Below are positions 22,495 through 36,572 of a stretch of DNA of 64,000 nucleotides, piece by piece. Under the pieces are notes generated by a model that worked only from the letters and a program-made list of their open reading frames with translations, did not search any database and was not told the DNA's origin. This DNA comes from Episyrphus balteatus. Taxonomy: Eukaryota; Arthropoda; Insecta; Diptera; Syrphidae. The DNA is taken from positions 1,550,001 through 1,614,000 of the forward strand of contig NC_079138.1 of NCBI RefSeq assembly GCF_945859705.1, given 5' to 3'. Both the position numbers and the translations under genes were made by a program. Positions within the stretch are counted from its first letter, which is position 1, and each line of letters starts with the position of its first letter.

Positions 22495-23431
22495 TGTACT
22501 ACAATAGATGAGGATGAGCCGACATCGAGCAAACGATTTTGAGAGTTGTTTCTCAAAACTATTTATGTCTCGAAAACGAAGCGAGAAATTGATTATTATT
22601 ATTATGAAGCATCTAAAAAAGTAATTTGCGATTCATAAAAATGTGATTTACGATTAATGAAAACATCGAAAATAGGTTTTTGTCCTATGAACCGAACAAA
22701 AAAAAATATTGAAAATAAAATATGAAAAAGTTAGAGCGGGTACGCGGGCTTATTTAATCCGTTATCTCAAAGTTCTAACAGTCGTGTTTTTATTCCCATG
22801 CTTGAAAATACTTGAAAATTTATTTCCGACAGATGGCGCTCCTATCTACTAAAGATAATTCGAGTATGCTGAACACGATGGCGTCCTTAGATTTTCAAGG
22901 TTGACTCAGTTAAGAAAGATTTTAGCCTCTGAAGTTTTCTGTTTTAGGCCAGAAATATTGGTTTTGTATCGAATTAGAATAACAATTTGCCATCAATAAA
23001 ATTATTATTTTGAAACTTTTTAACAAAGTTTTTTGACAGAAAACTTCATATCTTGTTCCCTTTTGCTTCAAATTTCATTATTTTTCAGTTTTAAATCTAA
23101 TGATTCAATAACATGACACTAATTTAAAGTTATTTTTTACAAAAACTTATCAAAATTTCAGGTATTGAGAAAATTTCACACTGTGCAATGTCAGCGGTTT
23201 TTTAACTAAAAAGTGCTTTTACATGGGACTTTATTTAAAATGTGACTTAAGAAATAAAATTTCTTGGCACCAGAAGTGTGCTCCACGAGTGAGTCTGATA
23301 AAGAAAATGGTTTTTCTATTTGTCAATTTTCTCAAAAACTAGAAGGCATTTTCATTTTATCAATGTTTCATAAGGAATCAATTGAAGCAGTTTACTTATT
23401 GATCAATTTCAAACTGTGAGTGTTGCCGTTA
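22495..23431. other. intergenic sequence, no gene seen
   Basis: AT-rich sequence without a recognisable gene or element boundary. Confidence 0.5.
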
Positions 23432-23566
23432 TCGCAAAATTTTAAACGATTTAGTAAATTGCTAAAGCCATTTAGTAAGTTACTTAGTTGAAAATCCTAT
23501 GCTTTTTGGCTTAGTAACTTACTAAAATGGCTTTAGTAATTTACTTAATCGTTTAAAATTTCGCGC
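23432..23566. mobile_element. TA-type palindromic MITE, copy 1
   Basis: About 135 bp, nearly a complete palindrome built from CAAAATTTTAAACGATTTAG and GTAAATTGCTAAAGCC arms. The same family is at 42180-42315. Left flank TA; right flank CA, probably a mutated TA. Confidence 0.82.
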
Positions 23567-23798
23567 CATTGTTTTTTTTAAAGATTTTTTAAATTTTAAG
23601 TCCTTTTTTAGTCCCGCCTAAACGGTATGAAAGAGACCCCCGCCTCCCATAGTAAAAAAAAATTATTGTATTAAACTGTTATCAATATTATTCTCGGCGC
23701 CTAAGTTACCGTAGGTACTCTTCCAATCGGTTTTATGGGAGCTACTGTTAATTGGCGATTGGTAAAGTTGAAATGCGCTTACCGGTGGCCAAAACAAA

Positions 23799-23926
23799 AA
23801 CTAATTTAACAGGACGGAAGAAGCTAGCATCCGACATTTTACTTTTTTTTTTGTTGAGACTTTTGACGCGGACGCCATTTTTAGAAATAAGCACAAAATG
23901 TAAACATCCGTCCTGTTAAATTAGTT
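23799..23926. mobile_element. MITE with perfect 20-bp TIR
   Basis: Inverted ends AACTAATTTAACAGGACGGA are perfect over 20 bp. CAAA stands next to both ends (23795-23798 and 23927-23930), a possible target duplication. Non-coding. Confidence 0.8.
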
Positions 23927-23930
23927 CAAA

Positions 23931-25585
23931 GTTGTTGAAACTACGGCGCTATAGTATATGCTCCAATAGCCAATAATGTTTTTGCAAAAAAAAAACCTTT
24001 CTCACCAGAAGATAGATCTTGTCTAAAAAATAAAAAGTTGTATTGTTTTTGAAAATCATGGGAACCGTTTTTGAGAAAGTCAAACTTTCTGAAATTGACA
24101 AGAACCGTTATGTTGGGTCCTTGAGTATTGATTAAAAAAAAAAATACTCTGGATGATCTCAAAAACACGTACACAGCATAGATTTGATGTGAATCGGCCC
24201 AGGCAAGTGTTCCATGTAACATCAAAATTCCGGCCAGTTTTGTAGGTTTTTGAGGTTCCCAGGTACCTACGCCCTGGAGTAATGCGCGTATAAAACGGTT
24301 GCTAACTTTAGAACCTTTGCAACTTATCAACCTCTACTTTTTTCTTATTAATACCTATATTTTTTTTGTTTCATTCTGCATTTGCAACTTATGTATGTGC
24401 CTCTTATTTCATGTTTTTCTTCTGTTTAGTTCTGTGTGGTTGCTGTATCCTGTTTTTTTTTTTTACCCTCAGTGAATCAATTTTGCTCAGACCTATGATA
24501 TTTACGCTCTTTGGGTTGTCAAAGAACAAGAACACCCCGTATGTGCGAGAGTGCATATATGGATAATATATATATATATATGTGGAGCACATTCAAATAA
24601 AACAATAAAAAATACGAGGGTGGGAAATAGCACATAGGGGAAGAATAAATTAAAAAAAAAAAATAAAACAAGAATATGAATAATCAAACACTGCACTGAC
24701 TGATCTGCAAAAAGACTTAAATAGCAAAAAGAAATGCGTAGATGAACAATTTTTATAATACCTACACCCTTACCCAATAGAACAGAATAATATTGCACAA
24801 ACTTACGTACATACGTACATCGTACATGCAGGTATATAAGGCGTAAACTTTTAAAAGTTTTAAGCTTGGCCACGCATTTTCTTGGCAGTTCACCCTAACC
24901 TACCTTAATAATTTTTTTTTCTCGGTACGATGCAGCTTCGAGTGTGTCATAACAGAAAACAGGGGCGATATGAGTTCAATTTTTTTTTTTTTTTTTCTTT
25001 TAAATAAAATGCATAAGTGGGTCGCAGGTAGCTACTAACTATATGAAGTAGGTACATATATATAATATAACTAAACATATAGATATTTTATTATATTATT
25101 GATACAAAATCCAATTGAACGCTTTTTTTTAGCTGTTATAAAAAGTTTTGTTGAATCGCAAAATACCTAAAAAAAAAAAAAAATAACTTCGATTCTTTTA
25201 GTGATTTTTGGGAGTCTGAAGTGCATGTATTGAAAATCTAATTTGAAAGCTCCAATATTCTTGCTTTAGATACCTACCATATTTTGTAAAAAAAAAAAAC
25301 ATCGCTATCACGTAGTTCTAGGAGAAAGCTAGCAACCAAATAGGTATTTACAAATAGTTTATTTTTTGTTTTTCGGTGCACCGCAATATAGAAAATATGG
25401 GCCATTTGCTGATCAAAAATCAATAACTTTCATGTTTTCAAAGGTCCGTATTGATTTGGAAGGTTTATAGTCAAATACCTATACAACACTTAGTTCTGAT
25501 ATAAATTTTAAATTAATACTTCTTTGCTTGTGCCACTGCGGCTTTTTTTTTTAAACACTTCTGTGAAAAAGCCGACAGTAAATAA
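23931..25585. other. intergenic sequence with short microsatellites
   Basis: Holds a short (TA)n tract near 24566 and poly-A/T runs. No gene is recognised; open frames on either strand lack domains. Confidence 0.5.
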
Positions 25586-25846
25586 TCAGCCCTATCCTGA
25601 GTTTCACGTGGAAATTTTTCCCCCGAAACATTTTCGTTCGTCTGGAATTTATAAGGTTATCGTGAGTTTCACCCGAAGGGAATTCAACCTATCGACTACC
25701 CAACTTATCACTTGAAAAAAAATTCAAAATGCGGGGAGTTTTCCGAACGTTAACAACTTTATCGCCCGGAACTCAAAATAGGGGAAAATTGAAATTCCAT
25801 TTTTCCGGGTGGAATTTCGTTCACGTGAAACTCACGATAGGACTGA
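25586..25846. mobile_element. TIR element of 261 bp
   Basis: Inverted ends share TCAG(C/T)CCTATC then TGAGTTTCACGTG. A third internal TGAGTTTCAC word lies near 25660. Non-coding MITE-like element. Confidence 0.75.
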
Positions 25847-26125
25847 ACAATATATTTATAGTTTATGATTCAACCATACATTGATTTAGAATCTATAGTT
25901 TCTCTGAGTTTCAAGCAAATATTTTTCTGTATGAGATAATATTGCCAAAATAAACAAAACGTCCTATGATTACCATACCTTCCCCTGGCAGGATTCAGAA
26001 CACTAACGCGCGTGCGAAAGTACAAAATCTTCGTTTTGTTTTCATCAGGTTTGAATATAAGAACAATTACTTGGGGCCCCTGAAAAAATTTCAAGTATTG
26101 GACCCCAGAAAAACTAAATGGATTA

Positions 26126-26978
26126 GGGGAAAGGTGCGAACAGTGAGACAGTGCAAACAGTGAGACAATCCATTTTTCTCTTTTCTGAAAATAAGCACAG
26201 TAACGCTAGTTTGGGTCAAAACGTTTATTTCCCCGTCTGCGTCTTTTAATTTTGTCCCGACTAAATTAAAGCTGTCCATTTTCCTACACCGTAAAATATC
26301 AACCAAAATCAGGTGAAAGTAGTTTTTGGAGTGTTATAAAAGGAGTGTATAACACAAAAAAATCTAGTTAGTGGACAGAATTTTTTTTACATATGTATTA
26401 TATTTATATGTTCTTTCATAAAAAAATATCATGTAATTAGAATTCCTTCTCGTTTTTTCTAATTTTATATTTTTCCGAAAAATGACAAAAAGTAAACAGT
26501 GAGACATTTTGTAAAAGCAAACAGTGAGACATAGATTTTTTAAAAAGCAAACAGTGAGACATATAAATTTAAAAAAAAATTTATTATTTTAGCATGACTT
26601 CAATATAATTTCGAAGTGTTTTTTCTTTCATTTTTTTTGGGCTTTTTGTTATTTTTATTTGAAAAAATGGGTTAAAGTAACATAAATTAATTAATTATGT
26701 ACTTGTCAATTACCTAATTATTTGACATTTTCGTAAATTTATTTTTCATCTAAGAATGTCTCACTGATCGCAACCCTTGCAAACAGTGAGACGTTTTGAC
26801 TTTTTCTACATTTTAGTCCAATGTGATGCTCTCATTCATTCTTTAACTACAAGATTTTTTGCAACATTAAGATAAAATGTGTCTTAAACTGTCTTCAAAG
26901 TTTTGTTAAGCTATCTTGAAAACATTCTAAGATATACAAATTTGAAAAAAAGGTGTCTCACTGTCCGCCACCTTCCCC
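26126..26978. mobile_element. TA-flanked TIR element of 853 bp with internal CAGTGAGACA repeats
   Basis: Flanked by TA (26124-26125, 26979-26980). The ends are GGGGAAAGGTGCGAACAGTG on the left and the inverted GGGGAAGGTGGCGGACAGTG on the right. The word AACAGTGAGACA recurs inside at about 26140, 26155, 26495, 26520, 26550 and 26783. No transposase is seen. The end design resembles the pogo-like element at 5319. Confidence 0.82.
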
Positions 26979-29900
26979 TACCTATTTAAATGCCAAATAT
27001 AAATCGGCATTATTCAATATAATTTAATTTCAAAATCGCAGTCCAACACAGCCCAGGCGATCTTTTGGTGGCTTTTACAAACAGGGACTCCAAAATAAAA
27101 ATTTTCTTTCAGGGAAAGACAGTTGGCAGAAAATAAGTGTCCAAAAATAAATTTAAATATACATACCGTTTTGTACACAGTAAAATTGACCAATGTATAA
27201 GTGCCAAAATTCATAATTCTTGAGTTAGAGTTAGAAGTCTGGTTTGACGTTTTATATGGGATTTCCCGTATTAACCTTCCGCCTTCTTGAGGGCCGAGTT
27301 AATGTTAAAATAAAGACCTGAAATTTGAAAGCGCAATGCTTGCCCCCGGGTTATATTTTATATGACGTCCCAATAAAAGATCTTTTTTTATTTAATGAAC
27401 TTTTGGTATTTGAATCTGAAGCCAAAACAAGTTTATATCTCTATCCATTTAATTTTTTGTATAAATAAAACAATAACAAAAAAGTGACATTTCTTAGCTT
27501 TCTGAAGATATTTTACTAGGTTCTTAACTTTTTTCCAGCCTAAATCACATGAATAAAAATCTGAAATATATATTTTATAGTTAAATAAATACCTCATCAG
27601 TAAAGATCAATACCTATTCCCATTAAAAAAAATAAATTAAAATCAAAATTATAAAAATTTTAATGATACATGTAAAAAATTGATTTACAACTTCACATGA
27701 TTTTTGACTTTCGACTGATCGCGTTGCACTATGTGACAAGATAAAGCTTTGGGGTTTTCGAGTACTGATTCGTGTGCTATTAAGCTTTTCCAAAAATAAC
27801 AAACCACAGTTGGCAATGGAAAAACAAAAAAAAATACCATTTTGGATAAGAAATGGGCGAATGTACCACTCTGTGTATCGGTCCAGGCGTTTCGGAGAAA
27901 TTTTCCACACGCACTTTGTAAAGACCGTTTCGAGAAAAATGCGTTTAAGGGATTGGGAAACATTTAAGTTAAGACGTCTACAAAAATTTCGGACATAAGT
28001 ATTCTTAAATAATAAAATATGTAAAAAAAATCGATTTTTTAAAGATTACAAATGGATATATCTAAGCCCTTAAACCAAGTTTTTGCATTCTAGCTGCAAT
28101 TTTTGTAGTAGGTATATTTATAACTTTAAGCTTAAAAAAAAATGCTAAACCACACAGTAGTTACCTTCTTAACGCCAAAACAAATTCTTTCCAGTTAATC
28201 AAAGCGGTAACCGTGGTGCTGGGTTCCAGTTCCAAAAGGAACGAAGCCAGGCAAGGGGTTTCCGTGCTTATAATATAAATATAATAATTCTGTTTCCTCC
28301 TTTGGTCTAACATCCATCATTTTGGTTTCTGTTGTGAATTATCCTTTGAGTTTGTGCTGAGTTTTTCTTTGTTCAAAAATTTTTTTTTTCCTGAATTTAT
28401 GTGTGCAACTCAGTATGCAATTACAACTCGATTCTTTATTCTTAATTCTTATAATGCTTCCCTCGTTTTATTTATTTTTTGTACTTGCGGTGTGGTAGCT
28501 TGATAGCCTGGTAGGTAAGCTAGATGCCCAGTCCTGTACCTTCTTTCTTTCAACTGCATAGCGGTATATGTGCATGTGCTTGTGCAGTGTGTGTGCCAAT
28601 TTAAGGTGTGAATTGCATTCAATTAAAAAAAAAATAAAAAAAAAAAAAAAATGCGTTACGCACTTTTTCAAATGAAAGGGTTGAATTGTTGCAGGCAGGG
28701 AAGTTTATATATAAATGCGACGAGTACGATATTTAGCAAACAAGAAATCATTTCCACTTTTTCTGCAAGAAAAATGCTGAAAAAGTCTTTAAAAAAGTGA
28801 ACATACACAATTGATAAGGACAAGAAGGCATGTCCTCCACTCAGCTAGGATCACGGGTGCACATTGCACATGCACATGGCGGCGTTGACGATGGCATAAA
28901 GGTTATCGCTGCATTTTTTTAAATGTATGTAGGTAGGCATAAAAGTTTTCGAATCTGTGACAAAAGGGGTACTTGAACAATGTGCTAGCATACTTCAGTT
29001 ACCTATTAACTCAACATTTTTTGTATGCAATAAATTGAAGATTTTTAGACCTAGTAGGTAGGTACTGGTACACTGCCGTTATAAAAAATCGAACTCGAGA
29101 ATCGTAATCAAATATGACATGAAGATGATAGAAAAGACATACAAAAGTGGGCCCAACAATTTTTTATGAAAGTCGGTTGAAAAAACCTATTTCCTTTTTA
29201 TTTGCGTTGCTTTGCATGTTTTAGAAGCTAAATTTAAGAAAAAAATATTTATTCATATTTATAGGGTTTTGCAATACCTACGGAAAAATTAGCAAAACGC
29301 AAACTATGTGAGATGTTTAAAAAATATTTGAATGACTTCCGTCATTCGTTAAACCAAATTTTCAATGACTTGACACAATTGGAGGTTTCACAGCTGAAAC
29401 GGACCAAGTCAAAAAAAGAAAAATATCCAAATCTAGTGTCTAAATCTGCGCAAGGTTTGACTCTACTAACGTCTTTCATTAGTTTGATCCAAAAGTGTTT
29501 CTATTCAAATTGTCATTTGTTCGAAAAAAATCTTCACCATAAGATTCAATGAAAACGTATTTACTTTGACTCGTTATATCTCCTAATTCACTTTTTGTGA
29601 CTTGGTTCACTTCAGCTCTTAGCCCTCCAATTGTCAGTCGTCAATGGAAAAGGCTGCTAATTTCTTCCGTTCACTATTGGTTTTTAACTCCTCGAATGGC
29701 ATGCCGTCGCTACCAAACAGTGTGTAATTTTGCCAATCTAGCTGAACTTAATTAAAAAAATGAAGTTGGGCTGCCATGTATAAACACTTTTTTTCAGCTC
29801 TTAAAATATAAACTCATTTGTTTCAGATTAAATTTGCTGCTTATTTGCAAAATATATTGTGTAGCAAGCGGTTAAAGTCATGTTTAGTTAGCATGGAAAT

Positions 29901-32900
29901 TAAAAATAAATTATTTTGATTTTTTGAGGAATTCTCTCGAATGCTTCTGTTTTAAATTTTTATTAGTTGCTAAAAAAAATGTTAAAAAAAAGGTATACAC
30001 TCCTGCTCAAAATTAACGCACACTTTTTTCCTCTTTAGTTCTACCACTGCATCTTATTTAAAATGGCTTAAGCATTCTTTGGTATATTTTTTTTGTGTTA
30101 GCTTATTGTTTAGCAAGTCGAAGAAATTCTAAACTGCAACAGTATTATAAACCAAAAAAAAGGTGAACCGAATTTTACAATTCAGGATCTGAAAACTGAT
30201 ATGATATTAAAATAATTTTAGTTTTTTAAGGACCAATTTTTCAATAATCACATAAACCTCAGTTAGAGCTTACCTATTCTAAGGAATATCTATTTTTTTT
30301 TATATTGACATTATTCGTTTGATAGTTTGACTGACTGAAAAATCAGGGCTAAGAAAAAAAAAATAAAGAAGATGGAAGCAAGTGACAGTTCTTTCCAATA
30401 AACCAGAAACAAAGGTTATCTCTTGCGCGTTTTTGCAACGGCTATACAATTTTTTGAAGTGAAAACTTCTTTAGTATCGTAGTGATTTGAAACAAGATGA
30501 AACGAAAAAGCGACACGAAAAATCAATTGATCATAACTTTTTTGCTTTAATAGATAGGTAGATGAATGAAATTTATACAGTAGATAAGTAATTAAATAAA
30601 TTATGATTGTGCAAAATTTCAATTAATTTCATATTCAAAATTCTGAGATAACGGTGAAAAGATGTTCTTTTTCTAAACACGTTATATTTTTTGATCTAGA
30701 GCACATATTAAATTTATTTAACTTTAATACGCATGCTGATAATATTACCTTTCATTTAATATATCACACATAACGGTACGTTTTCTAAAAGTTATATAAT
30801 CTTTAATTGAAAAATTTTGAAAAATACCCCAAAACACCTGTGAAGATTTGTTGCCGATGGCCAGCCAGCAGTAGAGGACGTACTGTAATCTCAGTTTGAA
30901 ATTGCGACATGGTTAACTTTAAAAAATTCTTACTTTTTTTGTAGGCATGTTAGAAATATGATTGAAGCGTCATATAAAAGGTGAAATAATAATGGTATAG
31001 AATTTATTATAGGTTGTCTTTTAAAAAATGGATTTAATGGCGTTAGAAAAGGAAAGAGATTGATTGTTTTGCCTTTTTTTATGAAAACTAATTGGGTTAA
31101 AAAAATTCTAGCACTTTTTGTAGATGTTGTATAGACATGGTCGATATAAATATTTTGAGCTGAATGGTATAAAATTTATTGTATATTGACAACATATAAA
31201 AAAAGTGATGGAATAAAAACAAAGTTATATTTTTTCGATTTTTTTAAAATGATTTTAAGGGTTTCACTTCAACCACGTGTGAATTGCACACATGATTTTT
31301 TTTTTTAAATTACAATTAGGAGTCGGGCCAAAAACCCTTTTTTGAAAAATCGTAAATCACAATTTTGCGAATCAAAAAATATTTTTTTTAGATTCTTCTT
31401 GCTAAAATACGACGAAAAGATAAAAAAATGTTTCTATATCTCGATCCGTTTTCGAGATAAAGATAGTTTGAAGACTTTGAAAAAAGTCGAGAAAGGTTCT
31501 ATAATATTGCCAGTGAATATAATTTATCCTACAAATCCATGCACTTAAAACTATGATCACTATTTTCTTTTTTTTTACTTCAAAAGTTGATTCTGAGAAA
31601 ATAAAGCAGTCTCCAAATAAAAATTATAGGTAATTGATGAACCTTTAGATATCGCATCCTCAGGAAAATCTCTCCCTACTTAAATAAAACTTATTCAAAC
31701 TGCTCTCAACAAGCTACTAAAATGGGTAACAAACTGTAGATTAGTCGTAAATCTTCAAAAAATAGAACTTGCCCTCTTATTTTGGATAGTAAATAAAACT
31801 ATGGAAAACTAACATACAAAAATGAATAAGAAAAGCCACAGTGGCACTCTTCTCATGCAAAAAAAAGCTATAGGGAACGAATGGGAACTGTCCCCTAAAA
31901 TAACTCACTGGCTACAGGTTTATGGAACTACTCGTTTCCTCAAGGTAACCCGTGATTATCGATCAAATGCTTTTTCAAAATCAACCAATAGGTAGGAAAT
32001 GGAAATCCTCCAACCTCCAAGGAATCCCGATTTTCAGGTTGATGACTCCCATCTTTGTTCAAAACTCCAACTCATTTATCAATGACGTTTTAGCCTTCTC
32101 TAACTGTACTACAAAGGACATTTTGCATCCTGGAGAAAGAATAATCATTATGTTCACCCACTTAAAGCTGCGAGAATAACTTCAAATTATTTTAGAGGTG
32201 GCTTCAATCCCGCAATTCCCTCATAAATATGTTAGTGTATCTACTAAATGCAGCTACACTATAATGCATTTCAAATATACATAGACTATCTTTTTAGACC
32301 TTTAAATAGAGATAAAAAAAAATTGCCAATTTTGGACAAATACAAAGGAAAAGCAGTTTAGGTTTGGGTTGTAAGGGGGTTTCTTTTTAAATGGTCGATT
32401 TGACGAGATAAATTTTTTTTTTAGAACACATTTTTTTTGCGACACGCATTGTGATCCTAGTTGATAGAGTATATGTACACAGTGAAGCTATCGATTCCAA
32501 CAATGTGCCGGTTGCCTCTGAATCCCTTCTTGGCTGGGTGACCGATGATGTTGGAAATCTATCTACATACAGTGTAGCAGGTCAATCACATCGTCTATGT
32601 TTGTTATGTTTTTTTTTTTTTTTTCTGTGACAACATTTTATCTTATCCGGGGACACTATAAGGAACTCCAGTACTTTCGCAAAAATATTCTTGTCGGTGT
32701 CATTGTTCACTTCGTAGGTACTTCGTGATAAAACACTGATTTTCGAAGCGACAGTTTGGTGTTAGGGCAAGTTCATGAGACCCAGGAATAAGTTTTAATT
32801 TTCTACGAAAAATATTTGATAGAGAATTGATGGAACATGATGATGATGACAGGATGGGTGTGGGAATGAAGGTTGATGATAGTGAGCTACCAAATAATGA

Positions 32901-33378
32901 AATTGCACTTGTTTTTTCTCGAAATGCACCAACTATAGGCAGCATGTCGGTCTTTGCCAGACAAAATATTTTTTTTTTTGTGCTCTAGGGATGACAAATT
33001 TAATTGAAACTTATCAATTTCAACGCATTGATGAGAGGTTGATTTGTTTGTTCATGTGGCAGACTTGTCGACTTTAAGTCTATATACATGTGTGTATTGT
33101 CCAATGTCATAATTCAAAAAAAAAAAATTGGTTTTTCAGGAAACGAGTTTTAAATTTAGTATCGATATATTTTTGTATATAAAAAGTTAATTTCTAAAAT
33201 AAAGCTAGTGCTCTTTTTCCGTCAGTTTTTAAAGCTAAGAAGTGACTAAGGATTACTTTATTCCAATAACTTCTGCATTAACAACAACTCAAAATTCGTG
33301 TTTTTTGAGTTATGACAGTATTCAAGTAAATGAGCGATGTGTATTCAGATATTATAACCGTTGGTAACTAAAATAAGA
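26979..33378. other. 6.4-kb stretch with no recognised gene
   Basis: I find no gene or bounded element. A single transposon-like end, CACTCCTGCTCAAAATTAAC after TA, is at about 29998, without a partner. A half copy of the repeat at 57388-57560 is at 33301-33334. The 28190-28300 segment is locally more GC-rich but has no coding signature I can name. Confidence 0.45.
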
Positions 33379-33956
33379 ATATTTCGATTGTAAATAATTC
33401 AGCAACCAGACGTCCAAGAAACTTTTGGTTTTCGGTTATGAATAGAGCTTAAAGAGACCTTTCTTTTGATGTATCACTCGATGGATTTGGAGAACTTTTT
33501 TGAAAATACAAATTTTTTACGCAAGGGGTTAACCTTGATTTTTTCTCGAAAATCTTAAAAAAATAAATTTGTAATTTTTTTACATAAATGGATAGGCCTA
33601 TTCATTGTGAGCTCATATCTGTCAACCAAATCTTGTTTCGAGACCTTGATCCGAAAATATCTGCTTCCGAATGTTAGAAAAAATTAAATAAAAATATTTC
33701 GATTGCAAATAATTCAGCAACCAGACGTCCAAGAAACTTTTGGTTTTCTTTTGATGTATCACTCGATGGATTTGGAGAACTTTTTTGAAAATACAAATTT
33801 TTTACGCAAGGGGTTAACCTTGATTTTTTCTCGAAAATCTTAAAAAAATAAATTTGTAATTTTTTTACATAAATGGATAGGCCTATTCATTGTGAGCTCA
33901 TATCTGTTAACCAAATCTTGTTTCGAGACCTTGATCCGAAAATATCTGCTTCCAAA
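33379..33956. repeat. local direct duplication, two units
   Basis: Unit 1 (33379-33672) and unit 2 (33693-33956) are almost identical, differing by a few bases and by about 29 bp absent from unit 2 after CTTTTGGTTTTC. The high identity in non-coding DNA indicates a recent tandem duplication. Confidence 0.9.
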
Positions 33957-35425
33957 TTCCAAAAAAATAAATTTTTTTCTCGAAAATCCTAAAAAATAAT
34001 GTTGTAAATTTCTTCAAAATGGCATACCAATTATTTTTTTGAAAAATTTTCGAAAATTTAAGTTGATATAAAAACTTATTTATTTTCAAAACCAAAATCC
34101 AATATTCTTTGTTTCGCAGACTTTATTTGGAGATTAAAATCATTTAAAAAGGTATTTTCGTAATTTTTAAATCAACTTTTCTTACATTTCTTTTAAGATT
34201 AATTATAAAATTAAATTAAAATTATTCTCTTACGAAGTTTATTAAACTTAATATAACCATGAGAGCAAGGACATGCAACCCAGTCCTGCATTTTTTTTTT
34301 TGTACATCAGTTACCTACCTCAAAATTTAAAATTATAATGTCACACGCATGCGGCCCAGTTGTCGTTTTGCATATCAAGGTATTGTAAATGGCAGTTCAA
34401 TATTAAAAAAATTTGTACAATGGACCGCATAACCTCTCAAACACGTATGGGGTGGATATATTCTCCTCCTCTAAAAAACATACAAAAAAAATTCTGAAAT
34501 GCATTACGATTCGTTCTCCGATGCAAAATAAAATAATAAAAAAAAAAAAAAGAACCACGCAATGGTATACGCATGATGAAAAGAAAATTAAAAGTAGCTA
34601 GAGGATTGCTTGTAGGTATATATCTACATATTTTCGTGCCCACATCCTGTCAACGGCAAATTAATGAACGCATGTAGATGCAATGCAAAATAAACAAAGC
34701 AATATTATATAAGAAAACAGTTGGTAAAATATATAAAAGCAAATGCAAGGAAAAATTGTGTTGGTTTGGTCCGGCAAAATAACAATCATCTTTTGAATGA
34801 CTTCCTCGACATTTTTGTTTTGTTTTAGTTTTTATTATTTTATGCTAAAAGGTTATTAGTACCTACTACAAAAATTATGGGGAACAAAATGTACTAGTTT
34901 TCAATGCAAAATTGAAACAAAAGGCTGATTTCATTGGTGTTCTTTTAGAAATGTTACATACAAAAATTTATATGTGAGTCTTTCATTTCCCAGGTAAAAC
35001 TTCGATGAAGGCTCACTTTTAACTAAGGTTTGGTAGAAATGGTTGACAGAAAAATAACTGACATATACCACTTTTTAGTATGTTTGGCTAGTGTCAAGGC
35101 GGGAGTCCCTGCCTATGAGACAATTTCCAGTTAAGACTCAGGACCCTATTACGAGTTCATATGCAATCTGCTCAGAGACAACAGATGTCTTGATCGTTTT
35201 GGACCCAGATTAAGCCAGCTCTGCTTGGCCGTTTAGCATGTCCTGTCCATTTTGTAATGTTTGACCATCCCCTGTTTGTTGCTTTTATGTCTCACTTAAA
35301 AAGTGTACCACCTCCCATACAAATTTTTCAAGTTATACCGAATAACTCAAAAACTGGTCTATGTTCAAACGATTTTCCTTATAGGTATAAAAGAATAAGT
35401 TCCAAAGTAGTCAAACAAAATTTTT
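33957..35425. other. intergenic sequence, no gene seen
   Basis: AT-rich sequence. The part from about 35090 to 35240 is less AT-biased but no domain is recognisable; it could be LINE-derived. Confidence 0.4.
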
Positions 35426-35439
35426 TTGGCATTTTCTAA

Positions 35440-35685
35440 CGGTAATATTTCAAAAGAAGTTTTCGACTCTAACCCAGAGGGACGGCGCAGTAGAGAAAGA
35501 CCTCGTCTGAGGTGGCGCAACCAAGTGGAAAGGGACCTCAATCAACTTCGGGTGCGAAACTGGAAGCAGCGAGCTAAAGATAGAGCTGACTGTCGAAGCT
35601 TGTTGGTTGAGGCCCAAATCCACAGCGGATTGAAGCCGCTTTATGGCGCTGGCCACCCTAAGTAAAGTAAGTAAGTAATATTTCG
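35440..35685 (+). mobile_element. 5'-truncated LINE, reverse transcriptase ORF C-terminus and 3' tail
   Basis: The open frame ending at 35665 reads EGRRSRERPRLRWRNQVERD, then LNQLRVRNWKQRAKDR. This is the familiar C-terminal block (GRR..GRPRLRW...V..DL..L.V..W...A.DR) of many insect non-LTR reverse transcriptase ORFs. It is followed directly by a (TAAG)n-type short repeat tail at 35662-35680, as expected for a retroposed 3' end. Roughly the last 70 codons remain. Confidence 0.78.
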
Positions 35686-36572
35686 AGAACGGAAATTAAT
35701 TAATTTGTTCTGACTTCGGAATCAAGTTTAGAACACCACCGAAAACCTTAAAAAAAAAGTATATTTTTGTTCCGACAACAGTACCTACCCTTGTTAACCA
35801 GTGTTATAAATAAATACTTGTTTTACAGTATTATATAAAGTTTATAACAAAACAATCATTGTTCAAAATCGTATACAAAAAAAAATTGAAAAAATAGCAC
35901 ACATACGCCACAGTGTACATTTTCAAACAAAGTAGTCTCCACTCTCCAACGATATTATGAAATTGAACTTTCATTTAAAAAGTTTTATTCATACTACGGC
36001 GAGATGAGCTTCTGGGTAAACTAAAAAAAACTGAACAGCTCTATATTTTACCTTTTTCAAATTTTTGATCTTCAGATAAAATGAAAATTATGTGGATTTG
36101 AGTGGGATAAGACAAAAATTTTGTTTCTATCGGTATCTGGTGGACAAAGATAATCGTTTAAAAATGTTGGATTTATTCTGTTTTTACAACTTAAAGTTTG
36201 AAATTTCAAATAAAATTTTAATGAAATAAACACATACAATTTTTCTGAAATAAATGGTAGAGATAGTGTAATCAAAACAAAAAAATTTTATACTTAGGCT
36301 TAGATCACATACGAAAATAAAAGGTAGAAAAAAAAATTATTTAAAAAAAAGTCGATCCTTTTTCTTCACCAACTTCAGCAGTTGTGGTTGGCTATATGTT
36401 CAACCTTACAAGACGAGGTCCTTGCCATAAACTTAAGGATGTAAAGTTATTTCTTGATAAAAAACCAATACTTGCCCTATAATAGAACAAGTAAAAAATG
36501 TATAAAATAATTATTAGGCCGGTCTGGTATTTCTCCAGGCATGAGTTCCACACAAAATGTCTTTTGGAGCTC
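35686..36572. other. intergenic sequence, no gene seen
   Basis: AT-rich sequence with no supported feature. Confidence 0.5.

Noticed and set aside
24502..24873. 123-codon minus-strand open frame
   Set aside because: Built from microsatellite and homopolymer sequence (IYIYII, FFFF). No family resemblance.
31952..32179. 75-codon frame with non-repetitive composition
   Set aside because: Could be a decayed retroelement piece, but I could not match it to any motif and it has no supporting context.
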